NCBI GenBank assembly: GCA_902494195.1
Contig: CABUSH010000004.1
Location: forward strand, 1-64,000
DNA: 64,000 bases
Origin: an uncultured Collinsella sp.
GTDB lineage: Bacteria; Actinomycetota; Coriobacteriia; Coriobacteriales; Coriobacteriaceae
Direction of reading: 5' to 3'
Made by a program: the position numbers and the translations under genes. The notes beneath the pieces were generated by a model. The model was not told the origin of the DNA. It worked only from the letters and a program-made list of their open reading frames with translations, and made no database searches. Positions 15,350 through 24,806 of the stretch are shown here, one piece after another (the first letter of the stretch is position 1; each line of letters opens with the position of its first letter).

Positions 15350-17226
15350 GCGTGGTGCAACATGTCCGCGACCGAGCAGGCCGCTTTCGTTGGATGGGAC
15401 TGCTCGTGGTGTGGGCTGTTTTTATCGTCATGGCCGCCGTGCTGCTGGTGGAGCGTGCCGGCGTGCAGTACAGTGCGGGCCAGCATAAGCTGGGGATGCT
15501 TGCCGCCAACGATGCGGTGCCGGCCTCCTCGGCAATCTTTGGCCAAAAGCCCACGTGCCTGGTCATTACCGATTCCGATCAAGCTGGCGTCGAGGACGTA
15601 AAGGAACAGTTCGACCAGATCCTGCTCGACATGAAGATCGCGCACCGCGACGTGGAACTTGCCCTGGATGGTGCGGATGCCATTCCCTCGCTGGCCTCCT
15701 TCGATCGCGTGATTTTGCTCATGCCGTCGCTCGATGGGCTCGGTACGCACCTGAGCGACATTATGAGTTGGGTGAGTGCCGGCGGTTCGCTTATGCTCGC
15801 TATGCCGCCGGATAACTCGAGCTATCTTCAAGTGATTGCCTCCAAGCTTGGCATTGAATCGGCCGGATATGACTATGTAAAAGCCGAAAGCATTGTGCCG
15901 AGCGAGGACTTTATGCTGGGCGGGGGAGAGCGCTACGAGCTCTCGGACCCCTTTGATTCGTCGCTTTCAGTATCGCTGCGCGAGACGGCGCGTGAGTGGG
16001 CTACGACTGGCGATGCGGGCGCCCCGCTCATTTGGTCTAATGACTGCGGTAGCGGGCGCACCGTGGTGTGCAATATCGGTATCTATGACAAGGTCATGCG
16101 CGGTTTTTACGCCGCGGCGATCAGCCTGCTGGGTGATGCTACGGCCTATCCGGTCATCAACAGCGCCGTGTTCTATTTGGACGACTTTCCTAGCCCCGTG
16201 CCCTCGGGCGATGGTACTTATATCAAGCGTGACTACGGCCTTTCCATTGCCGATTTTTACACCAAGGTCTGGTGGCCCGATCTGCAAAAGCTCGCGCAAA
16301 AATATGGCATTCGCTATACCGGCGTGATGATCGAAAACTACGAGGACGCGGTCAACCAGACCGAGCCCGCGCGACAGGCCGATACCACGCAGTTTCGATA
16401 TTTTGGCGGCATGCTGCTGCAGATGGGCGGCGAGCTGGGCTTTCACGGCTACAACCATCAGCCGCTTGCGCTCTGGGACACCGACTATGGTACGTTGTAC
16501 GTCTACAAGACCTGGAAGAACAAAGAGACACTCGTCGCTTCGCTCAACGAACTTATCGCGTTTCAGGACGAGGTCCTGCCCAATGCTCATGGCTCGGTTT
16601 ACGTGCCGCCGTCGAATATTCTTTCGGCTCGCGCGCGCAAGCTTATCGGTACCGATGTTCCGCGCATTAAGACCATTGCCAGTACGTATTTTGAGGATGG
16701 TACCGACCTGCCCTACGTGCAGGAATTTGGCGTGGCGAGCGATGGCATTGTGGAGCAGCCACGTATTGTTTCGGGCGGCATGGTCAACGATTCCTATATG
16801 CGTCTGGCAGCCGTGTCCGAGCTCAACATGCACTACGTGAGTACGCACTTTATGCACCCGGACGACCTGCTCGATCCGGATCGCGGCGCCAAAGAGGGCT
16901 GGGAGGTCTACAAGGGCGGCCTGACCGACTACCTGGACTGGCTTACCACGTCGGCGCCCGACCTGCGGCACCAGACGGCGTCGGAGTGCTCCGGTGCCAT
17001 CCAGCGCTTTTCGTCCGTGACGGTGAGCGTGGATACCAGCGCGGATGCCTGGACGCTTAGTCTGGGCAATTTCCACGACGAGGCGTGGCTCATGTTCCGC
17101 GCCAATAATGGCGAGCCGGGTGCGGTGACGGATGGCGAACTGACGCACCTTACGGGCGATCTGTATCTGCTCAAGGCAAATGATAAGACCGTGATGATTG
17201 AGCGCAAGGAGGGTGGCGACAAATGA
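15346..17226 (+). CDS. DUF2194/PelA-type polysaccharide deacetylase
   Basis: Start ATG 15346 overlaps the pelE stop (ATGA) and follows GGGGAGGAGG; an upstream in-frame TTG at 15322 has no such site. The 626-residue protein has one N-terminal membrane anchor (~16-36), a long extracytoplasmic domain and a CE4/NodB-like deacetylase region. Metal ligands are visible: D279/D280 in FYLDDFP, and H367 and H371 in HGYNH. This D-H-H set matches the deacetylase half of PelA, which de-N-acetylates Pel after export. There is no PelA glycoside hydrolase domain, as reported for Gram-positive pel loci such as that of Bacillus cereus. Family assignment to DUF2194 is from memory. Confidence 0.75.
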   Translation: MSVVQHVRDRAGRFRWMGLLVVWAVFIVMAAVLLVERAGVQYSAGQHKLGMLAANDAVPASSAIFGQKPTCLVITDSDQAGVEDVKEQFDQILLDMKIAHRDVELALDGADAIPSLASFDRVILLMPSLDGLGTHLSDIMSWVSAGGSLMLAMPPDNSSYLQVIASKLGIESAGYDYVKAESIVPSEDFMLGGGERYELSDPFDSSLSVSLRETAREWATTGDAGAPLIWSNDCGSGRTVVCNIGIYDKVMRGFYAAAISLLGDATAYPVINSAVFYLDDFPSPVPSGDGTYIKRDYGLSIADFYTKVWWPDLQKLAQKYGIRYTGVMIENYEDAVNQTEPARQADTTQFRYFGGMLLQMGGELGFHGYNHQPLALWDTDYGTLYVYKTWKNKETLVASLNELIAFQDEVLPNAHGSVYVPPSNILSARARKLIGTDVPRIKTIASTYFEDGTDLPYVQEFGVASDGIVEQPRIVSGGMVNDSYMRLAAVSELNMHYVSTHFMHPDDLLDPDRGAKEGWEVYKGGLTDYLDWLTTSAPDLRHQTASECSGAIQRFSSVTVSVDTSADAWTLSLGNFHDEAWLMFRANNGEPGAVTDGELTHLTGDLYLLKANDKTVMIERKEGGDK

Positions 17227-18650
17227 GAATCTGCTTGGTACTCGAGGGTTGCTACCCCTATGTGCACGGCGGCGTATCTACCTGGATGCATGGCTACATA
17301 ACGGCCATGCCCGAGCACGAGTTTGTGCTGTGGGTGATCGGCGCGCATGCTGCCGACCGCGGCAAATTTGTCTACGAGCTGCCCGGCAACGTGGTCGAGG
17401 TGCACGAGGTGTTCCTGGACGATGCCCTGCGGCTTTCGGGCGAGCAACATGAAGCCAGTTTTAACGACCGTGAGCGCGAGGCGCTACGCCGTCTGGTGTC
17501 GCTCTCCAATCCGGACTGGGACGTGTTATTCGATATCTTCCACCGCCGTCGCGTGCATCCGCTCTCGTTTTTGCAGAGCCGCACGTTTATGGATATCTTT
17601 CGCGACGTGTGCCTGGCCGAGTATCCCTACACGCCCTTTGCCGATGCATTCCACACCATGCGCTCCATGTTGCTGCCCGTGCTCTACCTGTTGGGCAGCG
17701 AGGTGCCGGTGGCCGATGTGTACCATGCCATCTCGACCGGCTACGGTGGCCTGCTCGCCTGCCTGGGCTCAAGCGTTCACCATGCGCCGGTGCTGCTGAC
17801 CGAGCATGGCATCTATACCCGCGAGCGCGAGGAAGAGATCATTCGCGCCGATTGGGTGGTGCCGTCCTTTAAGGACCGCTGGATTCGCTTTTTCTACCTG
17901 CTTTCGGAGGAGATCTACCGCCGCGCCTTCCGCGTGACGAGTTTGTTCCATAACGCCCGCAAGACGCAGATTGATATGGGCTGCGATGCGGACAAATGCC
18001 TGGTCATCCCCAACGGCATCCAGTTCGATCGCTTTAAGGATATTCCCTTAAAGACCGATGACGGCTGGGTGGACATTGGCGCGGTGGTGCGCCTGGCGCC
18101 CATCAAGGATGTTAAGACCATGATCTATGCCTTCTTTGAGCTGCACGAGCGCCTGCCCAAGGTGCGCCTGCACATCATGGGCGGCGTGGACGACGAGGAG
18201 TACGGCGCCGAGTGCCACGCGCTGGTCGAAACCCTGGGCGTGCGTGACCTGATCTTTACCGGCCGCGTCAACGTGGTCGAGTACATGGAAAAGCTCGACT
18301 TTACCATTTTGACGAGCATCTCCGAGGGCCAGCCGCTCAGCGTGCTGGAGTCGCTTGCAGCGCGCCGTCCCTGCGTGACGACCGAGGTGGGCTGCTGTCG
18401 CGAGCTTCTCGAAGGCGCCCCGGGCGACGACTTTGGCGTGGCGGGTTTTGTGACGCCGCCTATGTATCGCAAGGGCTTGGCCGATGCCATGGAACGCATG
18501 TGCACAAGCCGCGCTCGTCGCATTGAGATGGGGGAGCGCGGGCAGCGTCGCGTTGCCACGTACTTCTTGCACGAGCAGATGCTCGCCAACTATCGCGCGC
18601 TATACGATGAGACGGCGCGTGCGTTTGACCTGTCCAGAGAGGGGGAGTAG
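17223..18650 (+). CDS. pelF: PelF-type GT4 glycosyltransferase
   Basis: The 475-residue protein opens with the PelF signature CLVLEGCYPYVHGGVSTW and has the two Rossmann domains of a GT-B retaining enzyme. The catalytic EX7E motif is E368 to E376 (EGQPLSVLE). PelF polymerises Pel from a nucleotide-activated amino sugar in the cytoplasm and works with PelG in the membrane. ATG 17223 overlaps the deacetylase stop by four bases. Length is close to P. aeruginosa PelF (about 507). This is the most confidently identified member of the locus. Confidence 0.92.
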   Translation: MRICLVLEGCYPYVHGGVSTWMHGYITAMPEHEFVLWVIGAHAADRGKFVYELPGNVVEVHEVFLDDALRLSGEQHEASFNDREREALRRLVSLSNPDWDVLFDIFHRRRVHPLSFLQSRTFMDIFRDVCLAEYPYTPFADAFHTMRSMLLPVLYLLGSEVPVADVYHAISTGYGGLLACLGSSVHHAPVLLTEHGIYTREREEEIIRADWVVPSFKDRWIRFFYLLSEEIYRRAFRVTSLFHNARKTQIDMGCDADKCLVIPNGIQFDRFKDIPLKTDDGWVDIGAVVRLAPIKDVKTMIYAFFELHERLPKVRLHIMGGVDDEEYGAECHALVETLGVRDLIFTGRVNVVEYMEKLDFTILTSISEGQPLSVLESLAARRPCVTTEVGCCRELLEGAPGDDFGVAGFVTPPMYRKGLADAMERMCTSRARRIEMGERGQRRVATYFLHEQMLANYRALYDETARAFDLSREGE

Positions 18651-18653
18651 CCG

Positions 18654-20198
18654 GTGGCCGGAATCGGTTTTGAGCTCAAGCGCCTGTTTAGGCGCAAGGG
18701 TCTGTTTGCCACGATGCGCGCCTATGGCTACGCTGGCATTGTGTGCACGGGCCCCATGCTGTTGGGCGTGCTGCTCCAGGTGGGCATCTTGGTGCTGTGC
18801 GGTCTGTGGGGCGTGGGACGCGCCAACCAAGACCTGCTGGTGTGCATGGTGACCTATACGCTGCTGGCGTCGCTCACGCTCACAAGCTTTTTCTCTATGC
18901 CGGTCACGCGCTTTTTGGCCGATATGCTTTTTGCCGAGCGCGAGGATGAGATCCTGCCTTCGTTTTGGGGATCTAATGCCATCATGCTCGTTGTGGGCAC
19001 GGTGCTCTACGGCGTCTTTCTGCTGTTCTCGGGCGCCACGCTGCTGCAGGGGCTGCTGTGCCTGTGGCTGTTCAACATTATGATCATCAACTGGAACGGC
19101 ATGAGTTACCTCACGGCCATCAAGGATTACCGCGGTATCCTATGCAGCTTTGCGGCTGCCATTGGCGTGGCGTGCCTGTGCGCCCTGACCGCGCTGGTGC
19201 TGGGGCTGCCGCCGGTCGAGAGCCTGTTGGCGTCAATTGCTCTGGGCTACGGCGTCATGCTCGCCTGGGACGTGGTGCTGCTGTACCGGTATTTTCCGCA
19301 GAGCGACCGCAGCCCCTGGCTCTTTTTACGGTGGCTTGATCAGTTTATTCCGTTGGCGCTCACGGGCTTGTTTACCAACCTAGGCCTCTTTGCACACTTG
19401 GTGATAATTTGGGCCGGTCCCATTGGCGTGCAGGTCAAGGGCTTGTTTTATGGTGCGCCCTACCACGATGTGCCGGCGCTCATCGCGTTTTTGACGATCC
19501 TGGTCACGTCCGTCAACTTTGTGGTCTCAGTCGAGGTCAATTTCTATCCGCGCTACCGCGACTACTACAGCCTGTTCAACGACGGTGGCGTGGTGGGCGA
19601 CATTGTGGTGGCCGAGGAGGAAATGCTTGCCACGCTCAACCGAGAACTGCGGTTTTGTGCGCTCAAGCAGCTGTTTGTGACGGCGGCGGTCATCTCGCTC
19701 GAGACCACGGTGCTGTCGGCCCTACCGTTGGGCTTTAATAACCTGATGCACGGGTATTTTCGCACGTTGTGCGTGGGCTACGGCCTGTATGCCGTGGGCA
19801 ATACGGTGTTGCTCATCTTGTTGTACTTTACCGACTACAAGGGGGCCGTGCTGGCCTCGGGGCTGTTTGCGGGCGTTGCCGGGCTGGCGACTGCGGTGTC
19901 GTTGCTTTTGCCGCAGCAGTTTTACGGCTTTGGCTTTTTGTTGGGTGCAGCGGTGTTTTTTATCGTGGCGCTGCTGCGGCTCGATACCTATACCGCCAAC
20001 TTGCCGTATCGTATCCTGAGCCAGCAGCCTATTGTGGCGACCGACAAAACGGGTTGCTTTACACACCTGGGCCGCTTGCTCGACCGTGCCGAGCAGCGCT
20101 ATGAGGAAGGTCGCCATAAGGGTGAGCCACATGGTGCGTTTGAGCGCGCTGTAGTTCACGTGTATCGCAACCATTGGGGAGGTTCTGATGACCGATAG
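18654..20198 (+). CDS. pelG: PelG-type polysaccharide transporter
   Basis: The 514-residue membrane protein begins at GTG 18654, three bases after pelF, with GAGGGGGAG upstream. It opens with GIGFELKRLFRRKG and GYAGIVCTGPML, typical of PelG, and carries about 12 hydrophobic segments. PelG is the MOP-superfamily translocase that passes the growing Pel chain through the membrane. The last ~55 residues are soluble and charged. The 3' end overlaps the cotH start by 11 bases. Confidence 0.92.
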   Translation: MAGIGFELKRLFRRKGLFATMRAYGYAGIVCTGPMLLGVLLQVGILVLCGLWGVGRANQDLLVCMVTYTLLASLTLTSFFSMPVTRFLADMLFAEREDEILPSFWGSNAIMLVVGTVLYGVFLLFSGATLLQGLLCLWLFNIMIINWNGMSYLTAIKDYRGILCSFAAAIGVACLCALTALVLGLPPVESLLASIALGYGVMLAWDVVLLYRYFPQSDRSPWLFLRWLDQFIPLALTGLFTNLGLFAHLVIIWAGPIGVQVKGLFYGAPYHDVPALIAFLTILVTSVNFVVSVEVNFYPRYRDYYSLFNDGGVVGDIVVAEEEMLATLNRELRFCALKQLFVTAAVISLETTVLSALPLGFNNLMHGYFRTLCVGYGLYAVGNTVLLILLYFTDYKGAVLASGLFAGVAGLATAVSLLLPQQFYGFGFLLGAAVFFIVALLRLDTYTANLPYRILSQQPIVATDKTGCFTHLGRLLDRAEQRYEEGRHKGEPHGAFERAVVHVYRNHWGGSDDR

Positions 20199-21957
20199 AA
20201 TGATGTCCCGCCGTCGCCTGTTTGAGGCGGCTGCCGGTGCGCTGTTGCTTTCGGGCTGCTCGGTGCAGGAAGACTCCTCGACCAACAAGGTCAAAAAGCA
20301 GGACAAGATTAAAAAGGCCGAGTCCTCGGACGGTACCAAGCACCTGCGCGATAAGGACGAGCTGTACGAGGTCTACGACGACTCGGGCATTGTAACCATG
20401 TACCTGACGGTCTCGCGCGGCAACAGCTCCGAGAACACCGACCACAGCTGGGCCGAGATCAACACGTACTCGGTGTATGACTATGCCGACATGGGTGTGA
20501 CGCGCTATCAGGTTATGGGCCTGCTGCAGCCGGGCGACGAAGAGGGCCCAGTTGCCGGCGAGGTTGGCTATGGCGAGGAAGCGCCCAATGCCACCGTGCA
20601 GGTGCGCGGCCAGACGTCGAGCATGAACTCGCAAAAGAATTACAAGGTGGAGCTCAAAAAGGGCAAGGGTACCTGGCGCCAACAGCGCGCGATTGCGCTC
20701 AACAAGCACATGGGCGAGGGAATGCGTTTTCGCAACAAGATGGCCTACGACCTTATCCGTGGGATTCCCCAGATGATGGGTCTGCGCACGCAGTTTGTGC
20801 ATCTGTGGGTGTGCGACCAGACCGAAAAGACCAACGACACCTTTGAGGACTACGGCCTGTTTACGCAGGTGGAGCAGCTTAACAAGACGGCGCTTAAGGC
20901 ACATGGCCTGGATAAGAGCGGGCACCTGTACAAGGTGAACAGCTTCGATTTCCATCGCTACGAGGACACCATTAAGCTGGCGGATGACCCCGACTATAAC
21001 CAGACGGCGTTTGAGGGCATGCTCGAGATTAAGGGCGATTCGGACCACACCAAGCTCATCGAGATGCTCGATGCGCTCAACGATGAGTCGCAAAAGATCG
21101 ATGACGTGCTCGATACCTACTTTGATACCGAGAATCTGGTCTATTGGCTGGCGTTTCAGATCCTGACGGGCAACTGCGATACGCAGAACCGTAACTGCTA
21201 TCTGTACAGCCCGCTCAACTCAAACACCTGGTACTTTTTGGATTGGGATAACGACGGCATGCTGCGTAAGCTGGAGCTTTCTCTTACCGGGTTTTCGGAC
21301 TACGCGAGTTGGGAGCGCGGTGCAAGCAACTACTGGGGCAACGTGCTGTTTAACCGCGCGTTGCGCAGCAAGTCGTTCCGCAGCGAACTCGACCGTGCCG
21401 TCAAGGACTTGCGCTCGTATTTGACCGAGACTCGCCTGGCCAAGATGATCAAGCACTACCGCGAGGTGACTGAATCTCTGGTCTTTGCTTCGCCCGATAT
21501 CGACAATCTGCCTGTCACCAAGGACCAATACGAGCAGATCGCCGCGGCGATTCCCTCCGAGATCGAGGAGAACTACAAGAGCTTTCGCGAGAGTTTTAAA
21601 AAGCCCATGCCGTTCTACATCGGCGTGCCGCAGATCGATAACGGTAAGCTTCGTATTAATTGGGATGCGTCCTACGACTTTGAGGCGCGCGACATTCGCT
21701 ACACCGTGGAGCTTGCGCGCGACTATGCTATTGGCGATGTGGTCTTTAAGGCCGAGGACGTGCTGCTTCCCGAGGTGACCTGCGATGCGCCCGATACCGG
21801 CCAGTATTTTGTGCGCGTGCGTGCCACCAACTCCGATGGCTATACGCAAGATGCGTTTGACTACTATGTGACCGATGACGGCAAGCACTACGGCATGAAG
21901 TGCTTTTACGTACAAGGCGGCGGTAAGGTCGTGGAGGATACGTATGAGGAGGGCTAG
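20188..21957 (+). CDS. CotH-family protein kinase, Tat-type lipoprotein
   Basis: The 589-residue product has a signal with SRRRLF followed by a hydrophobic run and LLSGC at about residues 24-28. This suggests Tat export and lipid attachment at the cysteine. The body fits the CotH kinase family: QTSSMNSQKNYKVELKK early on, GNCDTQNRNCYLY near residue 335, and YFLDWDNDGML near 350, where the DWD acidic pair should bind metal-ATP. The C-terminus has a beta-rich fibronectin-like stretch. Spore-coat CotH phosphorylates coat proteins, but no sporulation context exists here. Within this operon a target in or on the envelope is an inference. Start overlaps pelG. Confidence 0.85.
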   Translation: MTDRMMSRRRLFEAAAGALLLSGCSVQEDSSTNKVKKQDKIKKAESSDGTKHLRDKDELYEVYDDSGIVTMYLTVSRGNSSENTDHSWAEINTYSVYDYADMGVTRYQVMGLLQPGDEEGPVAGEVGYGEEAPNATVQVRGQTSSMNSQKNYKVELKKGKGTWRQQRAIALNKHMGEGMRFRNKMAYDLIRGIPQMMGLRTQFVHLWVCDQTEKTNDTFEDYGLFTQVEQLNKTALKAHGLDKSGHLYKVNSFDFHRYEDTIKLADDPDYNQTAFEGMLEIKGDSDHTKLIEMLDALNDESQKIDDVLDTYFDTENLVYWLAFQILTGNCDTQNRNCYLYSPLNSNTWYFLDWDNDGMLRKLELSLTGFSDYASWERGASNYWGNVLFNRALRSKSFRSELDRAVKDLRSYLTETRLAKMIKHYREVTESLVFASPDIDNLPVTKDQYEQIAAAIPSEIEENYKSFRESFKKPMPFYIGVPQIDNGKLRINWDASYDFEARDIRYTVELARDYAIGDVVFKAEDVLLPEVTCDAPDTGQYFVRVRATNSDGYTQDAFDYYVTDDGKHYGMKCFYVQGGGKVVEDTYEEG

Positions 21958-22735
21958 CGCTCTGCTTGAGCGCTTGGCGGCCCCGCCTGTGCGTGCCACG
22001 CAGGAGCGTTACCGCCACGAGCTCAAATATCTCATTAACGAGGGCGAGCACACCGCACTTGCCTGTCGCATGGCGCCGGTGTTTAAGCTGGACAAGCATG
22101 CGCGGGCGGGCGGTTACACCATTCGCAGCCTGTACTTTGACGACTACTGCAACTCGGCCTACGAGGAAAAAGACGCCGGTATTCTCATGCGCAAAAAGTA
22201 TCGCGTGCGCATCTATAACGGCAGCGACAAGGTGATTAAGCTCGAGCGCAAAAAGAAGTACGGCAGCTGGATCTACAAGGAGGACGCGCCGCTCACGCGC
22301 GACGAGTTTGAGCAGATCTTGGCCGGAGACTACGACTTTTTGCTGAGGAGCCCGCACCAACTCTGCCGCGAGTTCTACATCGAGTGCATCTGTAACATGA
22401 TGCGCCCGCGGACCATCGTGGATTACGAGCGCGAGCCGTGGGTGATGGACGAGGGCACCGTTCGCATCACGTTTGACATGAACGTGCGTGCCGCGGTGGG
22501 AAGCTTCGATATCTTTGACGCGACGCTGCCCGCGCTGCCGGTCCTGGAGCCCGGCAAGCTGGTGATGGAGGTCAAGTTTACCGAGTTTTGTCCGCAGCTG
22601 GTGCGCGATATGGTGCCGCCGGGCGCGGCCGAACTCACGGCGGTCTCTAAGTACTGCCTGTGTTATGACAAGACCGCCTACCTGCGCGGATTTAATTACT
22701 GGGAATCGGATTTTGGGAACCGAGGGGATATTTAG
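21944..22735 (+). CDS. VTC-domain polyphosphate polymerase-like protein
   Basis: The 263-residue protein matches the catalytic tunnel domain of VTC4-type polyphosphate polymerases. The opening RHELKYLIN, the RSLYFDDY and KYRVRIYNGSDKVIKLERKKK basic strands, and MEVKFTEF with a late SKYCLCYDK are all as expected. The many Lys/Arg residues should line a phosphate-binding tunnel. In bacteria such stand-alone VTC proteins often sit next to CotH and DUF4956 genes, as here; whether they make polyphosphate or modify a polymer is not settled. The start overlaps cotH by 14 bases. Confidence 0.88.
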   Translation: MRRASALLERLAAPPVRATQERYRHELKYLINEGEHTALACRMAPVFKLDKHARAGGYTIRSLYFDDYCNSAYEEKDAGILMRKKYRVRIYNGSDKVIKLERKKKYGSWIYKEDAPLTRDEFEQILAGDYDFLLRSPHQLCREFYIECICNMMRPRTIVDYEREPWVMDEGTVRITFDMNVRAAVGSFDIFDATLPALPVLEPGKLVMEVKFTEFCPQLVRDMVPPGAAELTAVSKYCLCYDKTAYLRGFNYWESDFGNRGDI

Positions 22736-22738
22736 ACC

Positions 22739-23404
22739 ATGAGCACCAGGGACTTTTTTAAGAACTCCGTCTTGGAGGCGTTCGGTCAGGTCGACCCTGC
22801 CAAGATTGGCCTTTCGCTGCTCGTGGCGCTCGCCATGGGCATCCTGATCTATTACGTGTACAAGCGCTTTTTTACCGGCGTGGTGTATTCGCGTAGCTTT
22901 GCCGTGACGCTCGTGGGCATGTGCGTGCTCACCTGCATGGTCACGCTCGCGATCTCGACCAACGTGGTCATCTCGCTCGGTATGGTCGGTGCTCTGTCCA
23001 TCGTCCGTTACCGTACGGCGGTCAAGGACCCGCTCGACCTGCTGTATCTGTTTTGGGCCATTACCACGGGCATTACGGCAGGCGCCGGCATGTATGCGCT
23101 CGTGGGGCTTACGGCAGTGGTGATCGTGGTGATGATCGCCGGCTTTGCGAGCCACCAGGACAAGGCGCGCGTGTACATGATGGTCATCCACTACACGGGC
23201 CAGACCACCGGCGACGATATCGTGCGCGCGTTTGGGCGCACCAAGTTCACCGTCAAGTCTAAGACGATGCGCGGCGACAAAGTCGAGATGGCCGTCGAGC
23301 TCTTCTCGGACGGCGTTGACATGCCCTATGCGGACGCTATTCGCGCGCTTGACGGCGTGGAGGACCTCACACTCATCCAGTACAACGGCGAATACCACGG
23401 CTAA
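22739..23404 (+). CDS. DUF4956 membrane protein
   Basis: The 221-residue protein has three to four membrane helices (residues ~20-40, ~50-70, ~75-95, ~105-130) around the conserved SLGMVGALSIVRYRTAVKDP loop of DUF4956. A soluble alpha/beta domain (~140-221) follows. Function is unknown, but DUF4956 proteins are regular partners of VTC polymerases and CotH kinases. It is the last gene of the pel-cotH-VTC operon, three bases after the VTC stop, and is followed by a stable hairpin at 23411-23434. Confidence 0.85.
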   Translation: MSTRDFFKNSVLEAFGQVDPAKIGLSLLVALAMGILIYYVYKRFFTGVVYSRSFAVTLVGMCVLTCMVTLAISTNVVISLGMVGALSIVRYRTAVKDPLDLLYLFWAITTGITAGAGMYALVGLTAVVIVVMIAGFASHQDKARVYMMVIHYTGQTTGDDIVRAFGRTKFTVKSKTMRGDKVEMAVELFSDGVDMPYADAIRALDGVEDLTLIQYNGEYHG

Positions 23405-23410
23405 TTATGT

Positions 23411-23434
23411 TCCGGCGTTTTAACAAACGCCGGA
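23411..23434 (+). terminator. Hairpin after the pel operon
   Basis: TCCGGCGTTT and AAACGCCGGA form a perfect 10 bp stem with a TAAC loop. There is no T-tract, so strict Rho-independent termination is uncertain. A nearly identical hairpin (TTACGGCGTTT) follows rpoD at 45829. Confidence 0.5.
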
Positions 23435-23439
23435 CCGCT

Positions 23440-23561
23440 CGACGCTGCGCGGGCATCTGCCGGGCGATCTGCCGCTCAAACCGTCGCTCGCGTACATAAA
23501 GTACGCTTCGCTCCTCTTTCGCGGCACCTCGCCACGGCAGTTGCCCGCTCGCTGACGTTTG
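23440..23561. repeat. Long imperfect palindrome, copy 1
   Basis: The left part GCGCGGGCATCTGCCG and right part CGGCAGTTGCCCGCTCGC pair over more than 30 bases with mismatches, around an inner GCGTAC...GTACGC stem. The CAAACCGTCGCTCGCGTAC core recurs at 31134, after guaB. Outer arms of the same kind recur after rpoD. Confidence 0.55.
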
Positions 23562-23643
23562 CTCGACCTGGGTGGGCCGATTTTGTTCGGATGCCGTCTT
23601 CACGGGTATTATGGTGAAAGCGATTTCAATGACAGGGGTGCTC

Positions 23644-24624
23644 GTGGTAAAGATGAAAGATGTGGCCGAGTTGGCCGGCGTTTCGAGCGCCGCCGTCTCG
23701 CGCTACCTCAACGGCGGATATATCTCGGCGGACAAGGCCCAGCGCATTAAGCAGGCGATTGAACTGACCGGATACGTGCGGTCCAGTCAGGCTCGCGCGC
23801 TGCGCACCGGCTCCACCAAGCTCATCGGCGTCATCGTGCCCAAGATCAACTCGGAATCCGTGAGCCGCATTACCGCCGGCATTGGCCAGGTGCTCGGTCG
23901 CCGTGGCTACCAGATGCTGCTTGCCAATACCGATAATGCGGCCGATCGCGAGCTCGAATACCTCGATTTATTCCAAAACCATCCGGTTGACGGCATTGTG
24001 CTGGCGGCAACCATGATCACCGACGAGCACCGTCGCGCGATTGACTCGTGCCGTGTGCCCATTGTGCTGATCGGTCAACATGTCGAGGGCGCGGCGTGCG
24101 TGTATCACGACGATTACGAGGCCGCTTTTGAGCTGGGCCATGCGCTTGCGGGTCGCGTGGACGGCAAGATCGCTTACATTGGGGTTACCGAGGAGGACCG
24201 CGCGGCTGGTTATGACCGCCGTCGCGGTTTTGAGGCCGGCTTGCGCGCCGCGGGTAACCCGCTCGATGCCGCCTTGATTCGTCTGGGCTCGTTTACGCTC
24301 GACTCGGGCTATGGTGCGGCGCGTGAACTGCTTTCTGCCGCTCCCGATGTTTCGTTTATCGCGTGCGCGACCGATACCATGGCGGCGGGCGCGCTTCGTG
24401 CCATCGATGAGGTTCGCGGCGTGGGCGAGGGCATGCATCGCGTAAGCGGTTTTGGCGACAACGCGTTTTTGCGCGCGCTGACGGGCGGCATTCCCACCGT
24501 GCATTATGGCTACCTGACCAGTGGCGTCGAGGCGACCAATATGCTGATCAACACGCTCGATGGCGTGGAGGGGGAGAGCGGTCTAAAGACGCTCAAGCTC
24601 GGCCATCAGCTTATGAATGTCTAG
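23644..24624 (+). CDS. LacI-family regulator of the sucrose genes
   Basis: Start GTG 23644 is favoured by AGGGG at 23634-23638; longer starts would add residues before the helix-turn-helix. The 326-residue protein has a LacI DNA-binding domain (MKDVAELAGVSSAAVSRYLNG, then a hinge helix with SSQARALRTG) and a periplasmic-binding-like effector domain. Adjacent genes encode a sucrose PTS permease and a GH32 hydrolase, so a ScrR-like repressor role is the natural reading. Two LacI-type operators lie at 24711-24750 between it and the permease gene. The effector is probably sucrose-6-phosphate or fructose (inference). Confidence 0.85.
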   Translation: MVKMKDVAELAGVSSAAVSRYLNGGYISADKAQRIKQAIELTGYVRSSQARALRTGSTKLIGVIVPKINSESVSRITAGIGQVLGRRGYQMLLANTDNAADRELEYLDLFQNHPVDGIVLAATMITDEHRRAIDSCRVPIVLIGQHVEGAACVYHDDYEAAFELGHALAGRVDGKIAYIGVTEEDRAAGYDRRRGFEAGLRAAGNPLDAALIRLGSFTLDSGYGAARELLSAAPDVSFIACATDTMAAGALRAIDEVRGVGEGMHRVSGFGDNAFLRALTGGIPTVHYGYLTSGVEATNMLINTLDGVEGESGLKTLKLGHQLMNV

Positions 24625-24710
24625 GCCTTGGACGTCTGCCTGCCTCTGAGTCGTCTGTTTTTGCCTTAAAACTACCATTCGCCGGCCTATTCCTACCGTT
24701 CACCCTAAAG

Positions 24711-24750
24711 TGAAAACGATTACAGACATATGAAACTGAAATCGTTTACA
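24711..24750 (+). promoter_or_regulatory. Twin LacI-family operators
   Basis: TGAAAACGATTACA (24711-24724) and TGAAATCGTTTACA (24737-24750) are the same near-palindrome, TGAAAWCGWTTACA, 26 bases apart. The central CG and flanking A/T tracts are typical of LacI-family sites. They lie just upstream of the PTS gene. Confidence 0.75.
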
Positions 24751-24806
24751 GTGTAAGTATCAAAGATGGCCGGGTGTACATGCGCCCGTTGGAGGAAAGG
24801 GAAGTC

